A DNA stretch of 22,346 bases from Bacillota bacterium. Its GTDB lineage: Bacteria > Bacillota > Clostridia > Peptostreptococcales > Anaerovoracaceae. Below are positions 14,935 through 22,212 of this stretch, in pieces. The notes under the pieces are model-generated. The model was not told where the DNA came from. It worked only from the letters and a program-made list of their open reading frames with translations, and made no database searches. The stretch is from positions 1 through 22,346 of the forward strand of contig JAEZLP010000019.1 of assembly GCA_023415235.1 (NCBI GenBank), given 5' to 3'. Every line of letters starts with the position of its first letter. The stretch's first letter is position 1. Position numbers and translations under genes: made by a program.

Positions 14935-16527
14935 ATGTTGAAGGAGAAAAATTTCTACAAGGAAGGGTTGCCCGTAAATGTTATCACCGCCAATATTATG
15001 GAATATCCAATCCACTTTCACGATGATATTGAAGTGGTATACGTCCTTGAAGGGTCTGTAGGACTGAAGAACGGATATTATTCCTACGTTCTGAACAAAG
15101 GAGACATTTTTATCCTGAATGACCGAGAGATTCACAGCTTCCGCCATACGGACGAGCCCAATATGGTCATGATGCTGCAGATGGATATTTCCTTTTTTTC
15201 AAAGTATTACGGCAATCTGAAGAACAGCTTTTTTGTTACGGACATGAAGGATGAGGATGACGAGAATCTGGAAGCCCTGCGGAACATCTTAGGGCGCATA
15301 ATGCTGGACATACTGGAAAAGGGATACGGATATGAGTATAAGGTCATTGAGGGGACCCACAATCTGCTGGCAAATCTTTTGGCAAATTTTCAGTACTTCA
15401 CCATGGAGGACGGCAGATTCGTCAACGAAGCAAAGAATATCGGAAATAAGGTTTTAGCCGGCAGACTGAACCGGATTACCGACTACATGTACGAGAATTA
15501 TTCGAGAAGGCTCACTCTGAATGAGATTGCGGAGCAGGAGCATCTCAGCATTTATTATCTTTCCCATGTCATCAAGGAAGCTACCGGCCTTAGCTTTCAG
15601 GAGCTTCTCAGCTTTATCAGAGTTGAGGAATCTGAGAAACTACTGCTGGGAACCAATAAAAAAATCGGCGCCATATCCGAGGAATCGGGATTTTCGGCGA
15701 TCCGCTACTATATTAAGTATTTTACCAAATGGTTTGGGATGCATCCCCTGGAATATCGAAAAAAATATACCGGCAATGTGAGCAGCAGGGAAATCCATGC
15801 CCAGTATATCCTTTCCAAGCCGGATGAAATTAAAAAGGCGCTGAAGAACCAGACCAAGGATATTTTTGTTGCGGAAAATCAGGAAAAAGGCTCGACTTTA
15901 ACCATCGTTTCCCTGGATCTCGATCTGCCAAGAAGGATGAAGCAGCCTGCTGAGCATGGGATTCGGGCCCTCTTCGAAAAGAGCTGCATGGCTCCCGCCG
16001 CCTTTGCATACAAGATGCTAACCGCTCTGAACGAACATATCCTTGCCGAAGACGAAAACTATATCATTACGAGATCACATAGGAGCAGCATGGGCAAGGA
16101 CTCCTTCAGCATTCTTTTTTACAACCATTCCAAAAGGATCAGGGAAATATCAGAAAAGAATCCTACGCTGGCAGAAACCATGGAGGAGCTCCTTAAGTTT
16201 GACGAAAAGGCGGAAATCCTTATTAAGATTTCAGGTATATCCGGCGAGTACAAGATGAGCCGGTACAAGTTTTCCAAGGACAATATTATCATGAGCTACA
16301 GGGTAAAGCTGGGCAATTCCCATTCGGTTTCAAAACGGGAAAAGCTTACAAACCGCTGGGCCATGACGCCGACCGTGAGCTTCAGCACCGTTACCGCCGT
16401 GGACACATTGAGCATTCAGTCCCACCTGACGGGCTTCGGAGCCGAGCTGATTCTCATCGATCGTATTGAGGAAAAGGCTGGAACGGAGAAAAATACGGGG
16501 ACAAGCAGTCCGGCGCCCGAAATGTGA
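14935..16527 (+). CDS. AraC-family regulator with GH39-like C-terminal remnant
   Basis: The chosen start at 14935 (530 residues) has AAGGA seven bases upstream; an earlier ATG at 14908 has none. The N-terminal cupin is typical (IHFHDDIEVVYVLEG, then NKGDIFILNDREIHSF). The AraC double helix-turn-helix spans about 177-280 (LTLNEIAEQEHLSIYYLSHV, then IGAISEESGFSAIRYYIKYF). About 250 further residues follow. They include CMAPAAFAYKMLTALNEHIL, ENYIITRS, SFSILFYNHS and ISGEYKMSRYKF. These resemble the end of the GH39 barrel and its C-terminal beta-sandwich, as found in regulators fused to a full GH39 enzyme. The catalytic barrel itself is absent, so it is probably not a glycosidase but a sugar-responsive or vestigial domain. 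The target is unknown; the next gene has its own promoter. Confidence 0.8.
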   Translation: MLKEKNFYKEGLPVNVITANIMEYPIHFHDDIEVVYVLEGSVGLKNGYYSYVLNKGDIFILNDREIHSFRHTDEPNMVMMLQMDISFFSKYYGNLKNSFFVTDMKDEDDENLEALRNILGRIMLDILEKGYGYEYKVIEGTHNLLANLLANFQYFTMEDGRFVNEAKNIGNKVLAGRLNRITDYMYENYSRRLTLNEIAEQEHLSIYYLSHVIKEATGLSFQELLSFIRVEESEKLLLGTNKKIGAISEESGFSAIRYYIKYFTKWFGMHPLEYRKKYTGNVSSREIHAQYILSKPDEIKKALKNQTKDIFVAENQEKGSTLTIVSLDLDLPRRMKQPAEHGIRALFEKSCMAPAAFAYKMLTALNEHILAEDENYIITRSHRSSMGKDSFSILFYNHSKRIREISEKNPTLAETMEELLKFDEKAEILIKISGISGEYKMSRYKFSKDNIIMSYRVKLGNSHSVSKREKLTNRWAMTPTVSFSTVTAVDTLSIQSHLTGFGAELILIDRIEEKAGTEKNTGTSSPAPEM

Positions 16528-16599
16528 TTAATTTGTGGTTTGCTGCTCAAAAATGGCCTCAATACAGCAAGTTGGTACATTATTTCAGCAAATACATAA

Positions 16600-16628
16600 T
16601 TGAATATTCAGAATACGTTTGCTACCAT
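16600..16628 (+). promoter_or_regulatory. promoter of the saccharopine-dehydrogenase-family gene
   Basis: TTGAAT (16600-16605) and TACCAT (16623-16628) are 17 bases apart. The start codon lies about 45 bases beyond the predicted transcription start. No hairpin terminator is obvious between the AraC stop and this promoter, so some read-through is possible. Confidence 0.55.
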
Positions 16629-16679
16629 TAAGCTGTGGAAACATATAAAAACATTGCCAATTATGTGGAGGTTTTGAAA

Positions 16680-17963
16680 ATGAAACTTTTAATTATCGGA
16701 GCAGGCGGAGTTGGAACGTCTGCAGCTATGATCATCAGCAGAGCTGGAAAAGAAGGCGAATGGGCGGAAAAAGTTGTGGTTTCGGATTATAACTTTGACA
16801 GAGCTCAGGAAGTTGCAAAAATGTGTGGAGGCGGCCGCTTTATCGCGGAGAAAATCAACGCCAAAGATAAGGAAAACATGAAGGAAGTGATCAAAAAGCA
16901 TGGAATCACTTTCGTCATGAATGCGGTAGAACCTGATTTCAACGAGAATATCTTTGATACTTGTCTGGAAGTAGGAGTTGGATATCTGGACTGCGCAATG
17001 ACCCTGTCCAAGAGACATCCGGAAAAACCGTATGAGCTGGCATACATAAAGCTGGGAGATTACCAGTTTGAACAGCACGAAAAATGGGAAAAAGCTGGAA
17101 ATATGGCCATCGTAGGCTCCGGAGTAGAGCCCGGTATGGCTGACGTATTTGCAAAATACGCAGCGAAGCACCTGTTTGACACCATTGACGAAGTCAATGT
17201 CAGAGACGGAGACAACTATCAGATCCCCGGATATGACGGAGTTGCTTTCGGATTCTCCGTATGGACCACCATCGAAGAATGTCTGAATCCCCCTGTGATC
17301 TGGGAAAAAGGTAAGGGCTGGTTCTGCACCGAGTCATTCTCCGAACCTGAAATCTTCAACTTCCCCGGCGGAATCGGCGATGTGGAAGTAATCAACGTAG
17401 AACATGAAGAGGTCATGCTCGTTCCGAGAGTGATCGACTGTAACAGAGTAACCTTCAAATACGGCGTGCCGAGAGAAATGAGACAGCTGCTGAAGGATCT
17501 GGAAGCCTGCGGTATGGACTCCGCCACCAGAAAGATCAAGGTAGGCGACAGCGAAATCACACCGAGAGATTTCCTTGTAAAGGTTGTTCCTAACCCGATT
17601 GAGCTCGCACCGAAGATGATCGGAAAAGGCTGCGCAGGAACTTGGGTCACCGGAACAAAGGACGGCAAGAGAAGATCCGTTTATCTCTATCAGGTAGCTG
17701 ACAATCAGGAATGCCTGAAGAAGTATAACACCAACTCCGTAGTAGCCCAGACCGCTGTTGGTCCAGTCATTATGATGGAACTGGTAGCAAAGGGAATCTG
17801 GGACCTCAAGGGCGTACACGGACCGGAATCCTTCGACCCGGATCCATTCGTAGAGAGACTGGCAAAATATGAATTCCCTGCTGGAATTAGAGAAATGGAT
17901 TCCGAATATGCAGACGCTCTCAATGAAAAGAGACTGTTAGACGCGCTGAATGAGAATAAATAG
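16680..17963 (+). CDS. saccharopine dehydrogenase-family oxidoreductase
   Basis: This is an NAD(P)-dependent enzyme of the saccharopine / carboxynorspermidine dehydrogenase superfamily, which forms or splits secondary-amine links between an amino acid or polyamine and a keto compound. The start at 16680 is set by GGAGG eight bases upstream and puts the dinucleotide motif MKLLIIGAGGVGTSAA at the very N-terminus. Of the 427 residues, VGSGVEPGMADVFAKYAAKH, AGTWVTGTKDGKRRSV and the NPIELAP segment recall carboxy(nor)spermidine dehydrogenases. No decarboxylase (nspC) or lysine gene adjoins, so the substrate is open. Codon use is striking: 15 of 16 arginines are AGA, unlike the mixed CGG/AGG/CGC use in the AraC and GH1 genes, as expected of a highly expressed gene. 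A terminator follows. Confidence 0.85.
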   Translation: MKLLIIGAGGVGTSAAMIISRAGKEGEWAEKVVVSDYNFDRAQEVAKMCGGGRFIAEKINAKDKENMKEVIKKHGITFVMNAVEPDFNENIFDTCLEVGVGYLDCAMTLSKRHPEKPYELAYIKLGDYQFEQHEKWEKAGNMAIVGSGVEPGMADVFAKYAAKHLFDTIDEVNVRDGDNYQIPGYDGVAFGFSVWTTIEECLNPPVIWEKGKGWFCTESFSEPEIFNFPGGIGDVEVINVEHEEVMLVPRVIDCNRVTFKYGVPREMRQLLKDLEACGMDSATRKIKVGDSEITPRDFLVKVVPNPIELAPKMIGKGCAGTWVTGTKDGKRRSVYLYQVADNQECLKKYNTNSVVAQTAVGPVIMMELVAKGIWDLKGVHGPESFDPDPFVERLAKYEFPAGIREMDSEYADALNEKRLLDALNENK

Positions 17964-18002
17964 CATCATCTCATACTGAAATATCAATGAATCAATAAAA
18001 TG

Positions 18003-18089
18003 CCGGACCGGCGGTTCCTCCAAATATTATTGTTACGGTTTTGAAGCTCTGACAATTTATTTAACACACAGCCGCCAGTCCGGTTTTTT
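18003..18089. terminator. long-loop inverted repeat, bidirectional terminator
   Basis: CCGGACCGGCGG (18003-18014) and CCGCCAGTCCGG (18072-18083) pair except at one position, which is a wobble pair on the minus strand. Six T follow on the plus strand, and a T-rich stretch follows on the minus strand. The 57-base loop is unusually long for a terminator. It lies between two convergent genes, the dehydrogenase and the aldo/keto reductase. Confidence 0.65.
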
Positions 18090-18145
18090 ATATGGTTCTT
18101 ATTCTAATGTTCGTTCTTACTATATTATCACGATTAATATGGTTC

Positions 18146-19282
18146 TTACTTTTCGAAGATCTCTTTCGCTTTTCGCATGATCTCAGAGATTGGAAGGTGC
18201 TGCGGACAATGAGATTCGCAGGCCTTACAGGATTCACAGACGGAAGGTCTTCCTTTTTCGGGAACCCACGTATAGAAATCCTCCATGATCTTATCGTTCC
18301 CTTCAAACACAAACCAATCGTTGTAGCGTCCGATCACATCCGGGATGTTTATTTTTACAGGACAGGGCATGCAGTACTGACAGCCGGTGCAGGAGTACCG
18401 GATCAGCTTGTTGTATTCCTCCGACACATTCCGGATGATTTTGTGCTCGGTTTCCGTCAGACTTTGGGGATCAGCTTCACTGAGTATCCTTAAGTTTTCT
18501 TCCACCTGCTCCATGGTTGACATGCCGCTGAGAATGGTCAGCACTTCGGGGAAATCGGCAACCCACCGGAGAGCCCATTCAGCCGGAGTCCTTTTGACCG
18601 GCGCCTGTTCCCAGAAATCCTTGATGCTTTGGGGCAGTACGTCCGTCAGCTTTCCGCCCTTCAACGGCTCCATGACGATGACGGGAATATTCAGGGAACC
18701 GGCCAGCTGGAGTCCTTTTACTCCCGCCTGAAAATCCACATCCATGTAGTTCAGCTGAATCTGGCAGAAATCCCAGGGGTAGGACTCCAGCACTTCCTTG
18801 AACAGGTCGAATTCATCATGGAAGGAGAATCCGATGTACTTGATTTTACCTTCCGCTCTTTTCTGTTCCAGCCACTGGAGGGTGTTGTATTTCTGCGCCC
18901 GCCTCCACACGGGGGCGTTGACGTTGTGAACAAGATACATGTCGATGCTGTCCACCTGCAGCCGTTTCAGCTGGTCATCAAGGATTCTGTCCATATCCTC
19001 CGCGCTTTTCGCCATCCAGAGAGGCAGCTTGTCTGCCAGCAGCACCCTTTCCCGGTAGCCATCCTTTAAAGCCTTCCCTGTGACTACTTCGCTGTATCCG
19101 TCATGATACATGTAAGCCGTGTCAACATAATTGACCCCCTTCTCGATGGCGGTCCGGATCATTCTGATTGCCTCCGCCTCGTCCACCTTTGAGGAATCGT
19201 CCTTTAAAGCGGGAAGCCTCATGGTTCCAAAGCCCAGAAGGGAAATTTTTTTCCCTGTTTTCGAAAAAGTTCTGTATTTCAT
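18146..19282 (-). CDS. aldo/keto reductase with C-terminal 4Fe-4S domain
   Basis: This is an NADPH-type aldo/keto reductase fold joined to a ferredoxin-like tail, 378 residues in all. The catalytic tetrad can be placed at D54, Y59, K85 and H119 (VDTAYMYHDG, LADKLP, LVHN). The C-terminal region has two cysteine groups: CTGCQYCMPCP (C298, C301, C304, C307) and CESCKACESHCP (C349, C352, C355, C359). These should bind two iron-sulphur clusters, so electrons may come from or go to ferredoxin. Such fusions are common in strict anaerobes, and their substrates are mostly unknown. The start has AGGTG six bases upstream. It is divergent from the Nim-like gene and stands alone on its strand. Confidence 0.9.
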   Translation of the reverse strand: MKYRTFSKTGKKISLLGFGTMRLPALKDDSSKVDEAEAIRMIRTAIEKGVNYVDTAYMYHDGYSEVVTGKALKDGYRERVLLADKLPLWMAKSAEDMDRILDDQLKRLQVDSIDMYLVHNVNAPVWRRAQKYNTLQWLEQKRAEGKIKYIGFSFHDEFDLFKEVLESYPWDFCQIQLNYMDVDFQAGVKGLQLAGSLNIPVIVMEPLKGGKLTDVLPQSIKDFWEQAPVKRTPAEWALRWVADFPEVLTILSGMSTMEQVEENLRILSEADPQSLTETEHKIIRNVSEEYNKLIRYSCTGCQYCMPCPVKINIPDVIGRYNDWFVFEGNDKIMEDFYTWVPEKGRPSVCESCKACESHCPQHLPISEIMRKAKEIFEK

Positions 19283-19447
19283 ATTTTACACCTGCCTTAT
19301 TGATTTCAGTTTATACCATAACATTTTACCATATTTATGCGAAAATACGATATAATATTATCATTGTATGCAACCTTCTGCCGGCGCTTATGAATTGTAT
19401 GGCAGAACGGAACCGATCATGTATTCAAAAAAAGGAGGGCGCCAGCC

Positions 19448-19912
19448 ATGAGAAGAAAGGACAGAGAGCTCACAAATAGAGCCGATATCGAAGAAATCTT
19501 AAAGAAAGCGTTCGTATGCCATCTGGGATTGGTCGACGGAGATCAGCCCTATGTGGTGCCCATGAATTACGGCTATGAGGATGGCCGTATCTATCTGCAC
19601 GGTGCGGCCAAAGGTAGAAAAATCGACGTCATCAGAAAAAACAACAAGGTATGCTTTGAAATGGAGCTTTTCCGGCCGGATATTATAAAAGGCGGTGACA
19701 AGCCCTGCGACTGGGGCACGGCGTTCCGCAGCGTGATCGGATTCGGCACGGCAAGGCTGCTGGAAACCAGGGAGGAGAAGATCAGAGGGCTCAATGCCAT
19801 TCTGAAGCCTCACGATGACAGAAGCTTTTCCTTTCCTGAGGAAATGCTGAAAGCCACCGCGGTCATTGAGATTACCATCACGGAAATGACCGGAAAGGCA
19901 GCTAATGATTAA
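19448..19912 (+). CDS. pyridoxamine 5'-phosphate oxidase-fold protein, NimA-like
   Basis: This 154-residue cytoplasmic protein probably binds FMN or a related flavin. The N-terminus MRRKDRELTNRADIEEILKK, then CHLGLVDGDQPYVVPMNYGY, YLHGAAKGRKIDVIRKN, SVIGFGTARLLE and the ending VIEITITEMTGK are characteristic of the group that includes 5-nitroimidazole reductases (Nim). Chromosomal relatives are widespread and usually not resistance genes, so no drug resistance should be assumed. GGAGG lies nine bases before the ATG. A TATAAT at 19351-19356 may be part of its promoter. The serine hydrolase gene starts 24 bp after its stop, so the two are probably co-transcribed. Confidence 0.85.
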   Translation: MRRKDRELTNRADIEEILKKAFVCHLGLVDGDQPYVVPMNYGYEDGRIYLHGAAKGRKIDVIRKNNKVCFEMELFRPDIIKGGDKPCDWGTAFRSVIGFGTARLLETREEKIRGLNAILKPHDDRSFSFPEEMLKATAVIEITITEMTGKAAND

Positions 19913-19936
19913 AAGACCGGAAAGGAATGACTGAGA

Positions 19937-20989
19937 ATGATTAAGAATAAACTGGATGATTATTTAAAAAAGGCCTTGGTGAATTATGATCTCCCCGGAC
20001 TGGCAATCGGAGTAAGGCTGGGGGAAGGCTTTTCCTATCGCAACGCAGCGGGATGGAAGGATTACCAGAATAGAAAGCCCTTGCAGCCGGAGCATATCTT
20101 TCATATGGCTTCCGTTACAAAGCTTCTGGTAGGGACCTCGGTTCTAAAGCTGTGGGAGGAGGGTATGGTGAACCTGGATGAACGGCTGACGGCTTACCTG
20201 CCCTGGTTTGAGATGAAGGATGAACGGTACAAGGATATTACCATCCGCCACCTGCTCAGCCACACCTCCGGTATGCCGGATGTGAAGGATTACCACTGGG
20301 ACAAGCCGGAAACCGACGAGGGAGCCCTGGAGCGGTATGTCCGTTCCCCGGAGGTAAAGGATGCCTACCTTCTCTGGGCGCCCCAGGAAGGCAGATTCTC
20401 CTACAGCAATATCGGATACGAGATTCTGGGTGTTGTCATTGCGTCAGTTTCGGGCATGCCCTTTGAGGACTACGTGAGAACCAAAATTTTTAAACCGTTG
20501 GAAATGAGGGATTCCACCCTGCTCTCCTTTGAACGAGGGATCTACAGGGAAGGGGGCCCGGATGAGAATCTTTGTGCGCCCCATGAAAAGGATGCGGAAA
20601 AGAACATTGTCAGATCGGAGCATTTTCCGTATAACCGGGCTCACGGCCCAAGCTCCACCCTCACATCAAATATCTCCGATCTGGAAAAGTTCGGAGCGGC
20701 CCATTTGAGCTGCCGCCTTCTGATGGAGGAAACCTATCGCGCCGCCTGGGAGAAACAGGCTCTTGTGCCCAACAACGGGGAACACATCGGTCTGAGCTGG
20801 TTTCGAAGAGAGCAGAACGGCTTTGTGCTCTACGGTCACGAGGGTACGGACGACGGTTTTCGCGCCAGTTTCTGGATCTGCCCGGAGCTCGCCCTTGTCA
20901 TAACCGTATGCTCCAATCTTTCCGGTGCGCCGGTAAAAAAAATCAACAAACAGATTTTTGATCTGGTCACGGAAGCTGCGTCGGAGTAG
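19937..20989 (+). CDS. serine hydrolase, beta-lactamase / DD-peptidase fold (class C-like)
   Basis: This 350-residue protein has the three motifs of the class C beta-lactamase / penicillin-binding family: SVTK (S59, K62), YSN (Y156-N158) and HEG (H301-G303, in place of KTG). These proteins may be esterases, D-aminopeptidases or DD-peptidases. True AmpC enzymes have KTG, so beta-lactam hydrolysis is not implied. No signal peptide is visible (MIKNKLDDYLKKALVNYDLP), which argues for a cytoplasmic enzyme, unlike AmpC. The start lies 24 bp after the Nim-like gene, with a weak AAAGGA upstream. A perfect terminator follows the stop codon. Substrate unknown. Confidence 0.87.
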   Translation: MIKNKLDDYLKKALVNYDLPGLAIGVRLGEGFSYRNAAGWKDYQNRKPLQPEHIFHMASVTKLLVGTSVLKLWEEGMVNLDERLTAYLPWFEMKDERYKDITIRHLLSHTSGMPDVKDYHWDKPETDEGALERYVRSPEVKDAYLLWAPQEGRFSYSNIGYEILGVVIASVSGMPFEDYVRTKIFKPLEMRDSTLLSFERGIYREGGPDENLCAPHEKDAEKNIVRSEHFPYNRAHGPSSTLTSNISDLEKFGAAHLSCRLLMEETYRAAWEKQALVPNNGEHIGLSWFRREQNGFVLYGHEGTDDGFRASFWICPELALVITVCSNLSGAPVKKINKQIFDLVTEAASE

Positions 20990-21006
20990 CGCTTTCTTTT
21001 CAATCA

Positions 21007-21032
21007 AAAAAGCCCGGGTATCCGGGCTTTTT
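21007..21032. terminator. terminator between the serine hydrolase and rubrerythrin genes
   Basis: AAAAAGCCCGG (21007-21017) and CCGGGCTTTTT (21022-21032) are perfect complements with a GTAT loop. T- or A-runs flank it on both strands, so it can end the plus-strand operon and the minus-strand perR-rubrerythrin transcript. Confidence 0.9.
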
Positions 21033-21034
21033 AG

Positions 21035-21109
21035 TCGTAAGAGGCATATTACTACAAAATCGTAAGAGGTTATTTACTATTAAATCGATAGAGGCTATTT
21101 ACGATTTAG
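21035..21109. repeat. three tandem degenerate 25-bp repeats
   Basis: Three adjacent 25-base units begin TCGTAAGAGG (21035), TCGTAAGAGG (21060) and TCGATAGAGG (21085). Each continues with a CATATTAC- or TATTTAC-like block and an A/T tail. The third unit runs over the rubrerythrin stop codon. In addition AAATCGTAA (21057-21065) and TTACGATTT (21099-21107) are exact complements, so the array can also fold. No known function. Confidence 0.75.
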
Positions 21110-21600
21110 TATTTGATGAATTTGGATCCTGGCACTCCGCAGATGCTGCATTTTTCAGGAACAGCCTTTTCTATGTTTCCGCATACGGGACAGAGATAAT
21201 AGAAGACCTCCTCCGTCTGATCGATGTTATCCAGAGCTTCCTGATAGAGTCTTGCATGAACTTCTTCCGCCTTCATCGCGAAGGTAAAGGTCATAATGGC
21301 CGCTTTGTTGCCTTCCGCTTCCGCATCCTTCAGAAACTCCGGGTACATGTCTTTGTACTCATAGGTTTCGCCTTCCACTCCGGCCTTGAGATTTTCAGCA
21401 GTGGTTCCGATCTTTCCGGCAACTTCAAGATGTTTCAAAGCGTGAAGGGTTTCGGCGTCGGCAGCGGCTCTGAACAGCTTGGCTGCATTTGTTTTACCTT
21501 CCGCTTCGGCTTTCTTCGCAAAAGCAGTGTACTTTCTGTTCGCCTGGGATTCTCCTGCAAAAGCTTCCATTAAATCTTTCATTGTTTTTTCCATTTTCAT
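21106..21600 (-). CDS. rbr: rubrerythrin (peroxidase)
   Basis: This is a non-haem diiron protein that reduces hydrogen peroxide to water, with electrons from rubredoxin or NADH reductases, in the cytoplasm of anaerobes. The 164 residues show the ferritin-like four-helix part with the iron-ligand motifs ESQANRKY (E17), ETLH (E50, H53) and EEVHARLY (E112, E113, H115). A rubredoxin-like C-terminus follows, with CPVCG (C137, C140) and CSICG (C151, C154). The AGGAGG site lies three bases before the first ATG and nine before a second ATG two codons later (21594), so the shorter form may be the real one. The perR gene lies 55 bp upstream on the same strand with a PerR box at its promoter, which explains the likely peroxide control. 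Confidence 0.95.
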   Translation of the reverse strand: MKMEKTMKDLMEAFAGESQANRKYTAFAKKAEAEGKTNAAKLFRAAADAETLHALKHLEVAGKIGTTAENLKAGVEGETYEYKDMYPEFLKDAEAEGNKAAIMTFTFAMKAEEVHARLYQEALDNIDQTEEVFYYLCPVCGNIEKAVPEKCSICGVPGSKFIKY

Positions 21601-21655
21601 TTTCCTCCTGATACATACATTTAATTTTTAACCTGTAGTTATTTATCAACCCGGA

Positions 21656-22075
21656 TCATGCTCTTTTTTGGCATTCCGGGCAGGTGCCTTTAAAATAGAG
21701 GTTTTTATCCCTGATGTCGAAGCGATCCAGCTCACCGGGAACCAGGGCGTCCATATCGGCCGGAAAGTCATAGATCCTGTCGCAGGATTCGCATTTGAAA
21801 TGTCCGTGGCCTTCCGTCCGGATATCAAATCGGGTTTCGTGGCCTTCGATATTGATGGCCCTGACCAGCCCGGCTTCCTCTAAAGCGGTCAGCGTGCTGT
21901 AAACGGTCGTTTTGGACAGGGACGGAATCTCCTTCTGAACGTTGCAATAAATCTGATCCGCTGTGGGATGCGTGAGATGGCTGTCCAGATACTCCAAAAC
22001 CTTGAGTCTCTGGAAGGAGAGACGGATGTTATTCTTTTTCAGCTCGTTGACAAGCTCCTCATAGGAATGTTTCAT
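21656..22075 (-). CDS. perR: PerR-type peroxide-sensing Fur-family repressor
   Basis: This 139-residue metalloregulator has an N-terminal winged helix (LSFQRLKVLEYLDSH, then SKTTVYSTLTALEEAGLV). It keeps the two CxxC pairs of the structural zinc site (CESC at 95-98 and CPEC near the end). All five regulatory-metal ligands of PerR are in place one residue earlier than in Bacillus subtilis numbering: H36, D84, H90, H92 and D103. The aspartate at 103 is the mark that separates PerR from Fur. GGAGGTGA precedes the start. The gene is followed by rubrerythrin after 55 bp, and a PerR-box-like palindrome covers its own promoter, so an autoregulated perR-rbr operon is likely. Iron-form PerR loses DNA binding when oxidised by peroxide. 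Confidence 0.93.
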   Translation of the reverse strand: MKHSYEELVNELKKNNIRLSFQRLKVLEYLDSHLTHPTADQIYCNVQKEIPSLSKTTVYSTLTALEEAGLVRAINIEGHETRFDIRTEGHGHFKCESCDRIYDFPADMDALVPGELDRFDIRDKNLYFKGTCPECQKRA

Positions 22076-22121
22076 GTTCTCTCACCTCCAAGGATTCCAG
22101 TTCCTCGAATTCATAGAATCT

Positions 22122-22151
22122 GTTATAAAAACAAACTTGTAATCGTTACAA
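22122..22151 (-). promoter_or_regulatory. perR promoter with overlapping PerR box
   Basis: On the minus strand TTGTAA (22151-22146) and TATAAC (22127-22122) form a promoter with an 18-base spacer. TTGTAATCGTTACAA (22137-22151, plus strand) agrees with the PerR-box consensus TTATAATNATTATAA in 11 or more of 14 defined positions, and it covers the -35 box. This supports autoregulation and control of rubrerythrin by read-through. I see no second box in the 55 bp before rubrerythrin. Confidence 0.7.
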
Positions 22152-22212
22152 CTTTATGATACCTCCGATTATTTTTTTTAAACATAAAATCATTAAATAT
22201 TTTAAACGGTTA

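Noticed and set aside
19937..20989. AmpC-type antibiotic resistance gene
   Set aside because: The protein lacks a signal peptide and the KTG motif and resembles the broad esterase/DD-peptidase group, so resistance is not supported.
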